Below are positions 23,459-27,270 of a DNA stretch of 27,270 nt, one piece after another. The stretch spans positions 1-27,270 of the forward strand of contig JABZGM010000002.1 in assembly GCA_015259235.1 (NCBI GenBank). Direction: 5' to 3'. The stretch comes from Alloprevotella sp. (lineage in GTDB: Bacteria; Bacteroidota; Bacteroidia; Bacteroidales; Bacteroidaceae). The first letter of the stretch is position 1. Each line of letters starts with the position of its first letter. The position numbers and the translations under genes are program-made. The notes beneath the pieces are model-generated. The model saw only the letters and a list, made by a program, of their open reading frames with translations, had not been told where the DNA came from and made no database searches.

Positions 23459-24271
23459 GTGATTGGTGTTTTCGACTCAGGATATGGTGGACTGTCGATA
23501 TTGCGACAAGTGCGCCAACTCTTGCCCCAATATGATTATCTCTATTTGGGCGACAATGCACGTGCCCCCTATGGCTCGCGCTCGTTCGATGTGGTCTATC
23601 GCTACACTTTAGAAGCGGTGCGCGAACTCTTCAATCGCGGTTGCGAACTCGTAATTCTGGCGTGTAACACCGCTTCTGCAAAGGCATTGCGTTCCATTCA
23701 GCAAAACGACCTCCCTACGCTCGCTCCCGACAAACGGGTGTTGGGGGTCATTCGTCCCACGGTGGAGGCTCTAGGCGACATCACCCACTCTCGACATGTG
23801 GGGATCATGGCAACACAAGGAACCATTCGTTCTAGAAGTTATGATTTGGAGATAGAAAAATTCTTCCCCGATGTGAAGGTCACAGGACTAGCTTGTCCGA
23901 TGTGGGTGCCGCTGGTGGAATATGGCGAATTTGACAGTCCCGGAGCCGACTATTTCGTGAAGAAACGCATCGAAGAGATATTGCGCATCGACCCCGACAT
24001 CGACACCCTAGTGCTGGGTTGCACACACTACCCTCTCCTGCTTCCTGCTATCCTTCGCCACGTGCCGCGTGGTATCACTGTTGTGCCGCAAGGCGACTAT
24101 GTGGCGCATTCACTGTGCGACTATTTGCAGCGTCATCCCGAAATGGAAACGCGTTTGGCGAAAAACGGTAAGGTGGAATTTCTCACCACAGAAGAGCCCA
24201 AAAAGTTTCGCGAGAGTGCCACTATCTTTATGCCCGATACAGACGTGAAGGTGGAACAAATCACACTGTAA
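23459..24271 (+). CDS. murI: Glutamate racemase
   Basis: 270 residues. It converts L-glutamate to D-glutamate for peptidoglycan, without a cofactor. The two catalytic cysteines are present: Cys69 in LACNTASA and Cys188 in LGCTHYPLL; FDSGYGG (5-11) and GDNARAPYGSRS are further MurI hallmarks. The start is GTG at 23459: an in-frame TAA lies at 23438-23440 and no ATG intervenes, and the conserved IGVFDSG begins at codon 2. It is downstream of ompH by 73 bases filled with the short-repeat cluster. Confidence 0.96.
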   Translation: MIGVFDSGYGGLSILRQVRQLLPQYDYLYLGDNARAPYGSRSFDVVYRYTLEAVRELFNRGCELVILACNTASAKALRSIQQNDLPTLAPDKRVLGVIRPTVEALGDITHSRHVGIMATQGTIRSRSYDLEIEKFFPDVKVTGLACPMWVPLVEYGEFDSPGADYFVKKRIEEILRIDPDIDTLVLGCTHYPLLLPAILRHVPRGITVVPQGDYVAHSLCDYLQRHPEMETRLAKNGKVEFLTTEEPKKFRESATIFMPDTDVKVEQITL

Positions 24272-24435
24272 ATGTGCCTTTTCCTGATGCATTCAAAGGA
24301 TATAATCCCCAATCGGGAATTAGACCGTAATGATGTGCTCCAAGGAAAACCGACAAAATCGTAATCTAGCGCGAGGAACAAACCAACGTTTCTCTAGGCA
24401 CTAGCACAGATCTATAACATTTAACGTCTTACATT

Positions 24436-26838
24436 ATGTCAAAAAAGACGACTAAGCGCCTCACCAAGAAAGAGGTGCGCAACAAACTTCTGGTACTCTT
24501 CGAGCATAGCCAAGGGCAACAACTCGAAGTAAAAACCATCTTCGGTATGGTCGGTGCCCTCACCCACCCTGCCAAAATGCTCGTGCTCGATGTGCTCAAA
24601 GAACTCGTGTTGGACGATTTTCTCTCCACCGATCAGAAAGGGAATTATCGTCATGCAGAGCGCGCGGCACAACTCATCGAGGGCACGTTCCGCCGCAAAC
24701 GCAATGGACACAACGTTTTTGTGCCTAGCGATGGCGGTAAGGATATCCTCGTGACGGAACTCAATGCTCACCACGCTCTCGATGGCGACTTGGTGCGCGT
24801 GTCGATGGTGGCACGTCGTCGCAGTCACACTCGCGAAGCTGAAGTGGTGGAAATCATTCGTCGCGCTAAAGACACCTTTGTGGGACGTCTTCACGTGGAA
24901 CACGATCGCTATGGATTCTTGCTCACCGAACGACAAATCGGTGCCGACATCTTCATTCCTGGCGACTTGCTCCATGGAGGAAAGACGGGCGACAAAGCGA
25001 TTGTGAAAATCGTGGATTGGCCCGAAGACACCAAAAGCCCTCGTGGTGAAGTGGTGGACGTGCTCGGACAAGAGGGCGAAAACGACACGGAGATGCACGC
25101 TATTTTGGCGGAATATGGTCTCCCCTACACCTATCCCGAAAATGTGGAACGTGCTGCCGACAAACTCCATCCTGGTATTACTGAGGAGGAAATCGCCAAA
25201 CGTGAAGATTTTCGCCAAATACCGACCTTCACCATCGACCCCCGCGATGCGAAAGACTTTGACGATGCGCTGTCTATCCGCCGTCTCACAGACGACACGT
25301 GGGAAGTGGGTGTGCACATTGCCGATGTGAGTCACTATGTGCTCGAAGATGGCGTAATCGATCAGGAAGCCTTGAGCCGTGCCACGAGTGTTTACTTGGT
25401 GGATCGCACCATACCGATGCTCCCCGAACGCTTGTGCAACTACATCTGTTCACTCCGCCCCAATGAGGAAAAGTTGGCTTATTCGGTGATTTTCGAGATG
25501 AACAATAATGCCGATGTGCTGCATGCTCAAGTGGCGAAAACTGTGATTTGCAGCGACCGCCGTTTCACCTACGAAGAAGCACAAACTATCATTGAGCGCA
25601 ACGGACAAGCCTCTCCCGATGATTTGGCACTTCCTGGCGAACACCCCGAAGTGGATGGTTCTAAAGAGAATCCACAAGGAGAATGGGCGGCAGAGATATT
25701 GCAACTCGACTATTTTGCAAAACAACTGCGCGCTAAGCGTTTCAAGGGAGGTTCCATTGGTTTTGACCGTCCTGAAGTGCGCTTTGAAATTGATGAAAAA
25801 GGACATCCCACAGCCACTTATGTCAAGATTGCGAAGGACGCCAACAAACTTGTGGAGGAATTTATGCTCTTGGCAAACCGCACTGTGGCTGAAAAGGTGG
25901 CGATTGTGCCGAAGGGAAAGCAACCCAAGGTGTTGCCTTATCGTATCCACGATGTGCCAGATGCCGAGAAGATGGAAAAACTTCGCGGATTTGTGGCAAA
26001 ATTCGGGTACAAGGTGCGCACCGAAGGTTCAAAAACAGACGTTTCTAAGAGCCTCAACAACTTGCTTGCTGACGTGAAAGGTAAGAAAGAGGAACACGTG
26101 GTGGAGATGGTGGCGCTTCGTGCGATGATGAAAGCGCGCTATTCGGTGCACAACATAGGTCACTATGGACTGATGTTCCGCTATTACACGCATTTCACCT
26201 CTCCCATTCGCCGTTATCCCGACTTGATGGTGCATCGTCTGCTGGCAAAATATGCAGAAGGTGCTCGCTCTGTGAGTGCAAAGAAATATGAGGAACTCTG
26301 TGAGCATTGTTCTGAGCGCGAACTGATAGCTTCAACCGCGGAGCGCGCGAGCATCAAATACAAGCAAACAGAGTTTATGGCTGATCGCATCGGTCAGGAG
26401 TTTGATGGCGTCATCTCTGGTGTCACGGAGTTTGGTATCTACGTGGAAGACGTACTTTCGAAGTGCGAAGGTATGGTGCCGATGCGTGATCTTTCGAGCG
26501 ATTACTACGAATTTGACGAAGATAACTATCGCCTCGTGGGTCGTCGCACACGAAGAGTCTACAATCTCGGTGACAAAGTGCGTTTCCGTGTGGAACGCGC
26601 CAATATGGAACGCCGACAACTGGACTTCTCTATCATTGAGGAAGACAGTTTGATGACTTTCGATAGTCAGTCGAGTGCTGCGCGCAGTGTGTTGCAGTCG
26701 CAACGTGGACTCACTCCCGAACGCTTTGGTAAGAAGAAGGCGAACAAGCGCGCGAAGTCTTCTGGCAAGTCGGCTTCGGCATCTAGCAAAGGCAAGAAGG
26801 CTGCGAAGAAGGCAAAGAAGTCTAAGAAGCGCAAATAA
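24436..26838 (+). CDS. rnr: Ribonuclease R
   Basis: 800-residue processive 3'-5' exoribonuclease that degrades structured RNA and is involved in rRNA and tmRNA quality control. Domain order: N-terminal winged-helix-like region (about 10-80), cold-shock domains (about 85-215, with ADIFIPGDLL), catalytic RNB domain with the acidic cluster DPRDAKDFDDALS (268-280) that binds the two metal ions, FTSPIRRYPDLMVHR near its end, and an S1 domain (about 650-735, DGVISGVTEFGIYVEDV). The last 36 residues are a Lys/Ala/Ser tail, expected for RNase R and important for structured substrates. The gene has 164 bases of leader after murI and is followed by a strong terminator. Confidence 0.97.
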   Translation: MSKKTTKRLTKKEVRNKLLVLFEHSQGQQLEVKTIFGMVGALTHPAKMLVLDVLKELVLDDFLSTDQKGNYRHAERAAQLIEGTFRRKRNGHNVFVPSDGGKDILVTELNAHHALDGDLVRVSMVARRRSHTREAEVVEIIRRAKDTFVGRLHVEHDRYGFLLTERQIGADIFIPGDLLHGGKTGDKAIVKIVDWPEDTKSPRGEVVDVLGQEGENDTEMHAILAEYGLPYTYPENVERAADKLHPGITEEEIAKREDFRQIPTFTIDPRDAKDFDDALSIRRLTDDTWEVGVHIADVSHYVLEDGVIDQEALSRATSVYLVDRTIPMLPERLCNYICSLRPNEEKLAYSVIFEMNNNADVLHAQVAKTVICSDRRFTYEEAQTIIERNGQASPDDLALPGEHPEVDGSKENPQGEWAAEILQLDYFAKQLRAKRFKGGSIGFDRPEVRFEIDEKGHPTATYVKIAKDANKLVEEFMLLANRTVAEKVAIVPKGKQPKVLPYRIHDVPDAEKMEKLRGFVAKFGYKVRTEGSKTDVSKSLNNLLADVKGKKEEHVVEMVALRAMMKARYSVHNIGHYGLMFRYYTHFTSPIRRYPDLMVHRLLAKYAEGARSVSAKKYEELCEHCSERELIASTAERASIKYKQTEFMADRIGQEFDGVISGVTEFGIYVEDVLSKCEGMVPMRDLSSDYYEFDEDNYRLVGRRTRRVYNLGDKVRFRVERANMERRQLDFSIIEEDSLMTFDSQSSAARSVLQSQRGLTPERFGKKKANKRAKSSGKSASASSKGKKAAKKAKKSKKRK

Positions 26839-26867
26839 GCACCTCGCTTGTCTGGTCTAACAAAAGA

Positions 26868-26909
26868 AACAATCCCCCACAAACCAACAAGGATTTGTGG
26901 GGGATTGTT
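26868..26909. terminator. Bidirectional terminator between rnr and the right-edge gene
   Basis: Perfect 16-bp stem, 26868-26883 (AACAATCCCCCACAAA) with 26894-26909, and a 10-nt loop. It is 29 bases after the rnr stop and 18 bases after the predicted end of the convergent minus-strand gene, and has T-rich ends on both strands. Confidence 0.9.
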
Positions 26910-26927
26910 ATATGGAATAGCAGTGGA

Positions 26928-27270
26928 TTATCCCAAAGACTCAGGAGAAGAGAGCGGAACAAGTTGCCAACCTTCGAGAGAAATTTGCAGAAGTTGGAGA
27001 GGAGCGTCAGGAGTTTGTTGTTTTCCAAGAGTCACAGCCACGTGTCCCATGGTGCGTCGCAGATTGATTTCCACTCAAGGATGAATTCCGGTTGGGGTGA
27101 TGAGCAAGTCCACACCAAGCGGACCCACATAGCGCGCTTGCAACCATTTTGCGAGTAATTCTGCGAGGATTGAGCGAAGTTGATGCAAGAGTTGCGGAAG
27201 ATTTTCCTCAGAAATCCCCCACTTCATTGCGTGAGGAGCCATCCAACGACAGAGTTCGCGCTCCATCTTC
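26928..27270 (-). pseudogene. 3' part of an ATP-grasp-like gene interrupted by an in-frame TGA
   Basis: The minus-strand frame is open from the right edge to TGA at 27077-27075, then continues in the same frame for 48 codons to TAA at 26930-26928. Before the TGA: MERELCRWMAPHAMKWGISE, then ARYVGPLGVDLLITPTGIHP. After it: VEINLRRTMGHVAVTLGKQ. GPLGVD and VEINLR with the downstream RRTMGH resemble the metal/ATP-binding end of ATP-grasp proteins that I recall from Bacteroidales, where the residue at the TGA is remembered as Cys. The continuation after the stop looks conserved and ends properly before a terminator, so the break is recent, a sequencing error, or recoded. The 5' part lies outside the window. 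ATP-grasp assignment is from motif memory, not a search. Confidence 0.6.

Noticed and set aside
24439..25335. 298-codon minus-strand frame inside rnr
   Set aside because: Shadow of the RNase R reading frame; His/Phe-rich composition typical of antisense translation.
27020..27077. SECIS element after the in-frame TGA
   Set aside because: Only short, weak pairings (for example GUGG with CCAU) could be drawn; nothing like a stable stem with a small apical loop at the usual distance.
26928..27077. Code change with TGA read as a sense codon throughout
   Set aside because: All intact genes lack internal TGA and use TGG for Trp, so a general reassignment is not supported.

Overview
The window looks like a chromosomal segment of a Bacteroidota member, order Bacteroidales and perhaps Prevotellaceae-like. 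Evidence: the housekeeping proteins read as that phylum (NhaD antiporter, OmpH next to MurI, rhomboid next to an EEP hydrolase). Promoters fit the Bacteroidetes pattern TTTG-N20-TAnnTTTG rather than -35/-10 boxes, and starts are not preceded by clear Shine-Dalgarno sequences. The genus is inference.

Layout. At 1-3478 (minus) a likely operon runs rhomboid protease, EEP-family hydrolase, argS (argS runs off the left edge). At 4175-4810 and 3859-4134 (minus) lie a small outer-membrane barrel and an ABM-domain protein, followed downstream by a striking set of nested inverted repeats. At 4903-6261 (minus) is nhaD, divergent from a tRNA-Arg(CCT). At 6639-8628 (plus) ptb and buk form a two-gene acyl-phosphate/ATP module closed by a terminator. 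At 8809-12361 (plus) are a SpoU-family RNA methyltransferase, a ComM/YifB AAA ATPase and a YihY-family membrane protein, then typA (12613-14418) with its own near-ideal promoter. A perfect 18-bp terminator stem separates typA from a minus-strand run: ABC exporter (20249-18381), LTA-synthase-like sulfatase-fold enzyme, prmC and a DUF3298 lipoprotein (to 14556). At 21534-22552 (minus) an RclC-like membrane protein and a cupin form an operon with a strong terminator. At 22843-26838 (plus) are ompH, murI and rnr. The right edge carries the 3' part of a minus-strand gene, probably ATP-grasp-like, whose frame is interrupted by one TGA.

The only large stretch without a convincing gene is about 20250-21466. 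It is repeat-rich: a perfect 26-bp inverted repeat 490 bp across encloses a 21-bp x 5 tandem array, a 9-bp x 9 tandem array and a stand-alone terminator hairpin. This is the best candidate for something undescribed, most conservatively a MITE-like or degenerate repeat element. Two other points deserve a check: the TGA in the right-edge gene, where homologues are remembered to have Cys, and the absence of TGA stops in all 20 complete genes (16 TAA, 4 TAG). No rRNA, CRISPR array, insertion sequence transposase or phage gene was seen.
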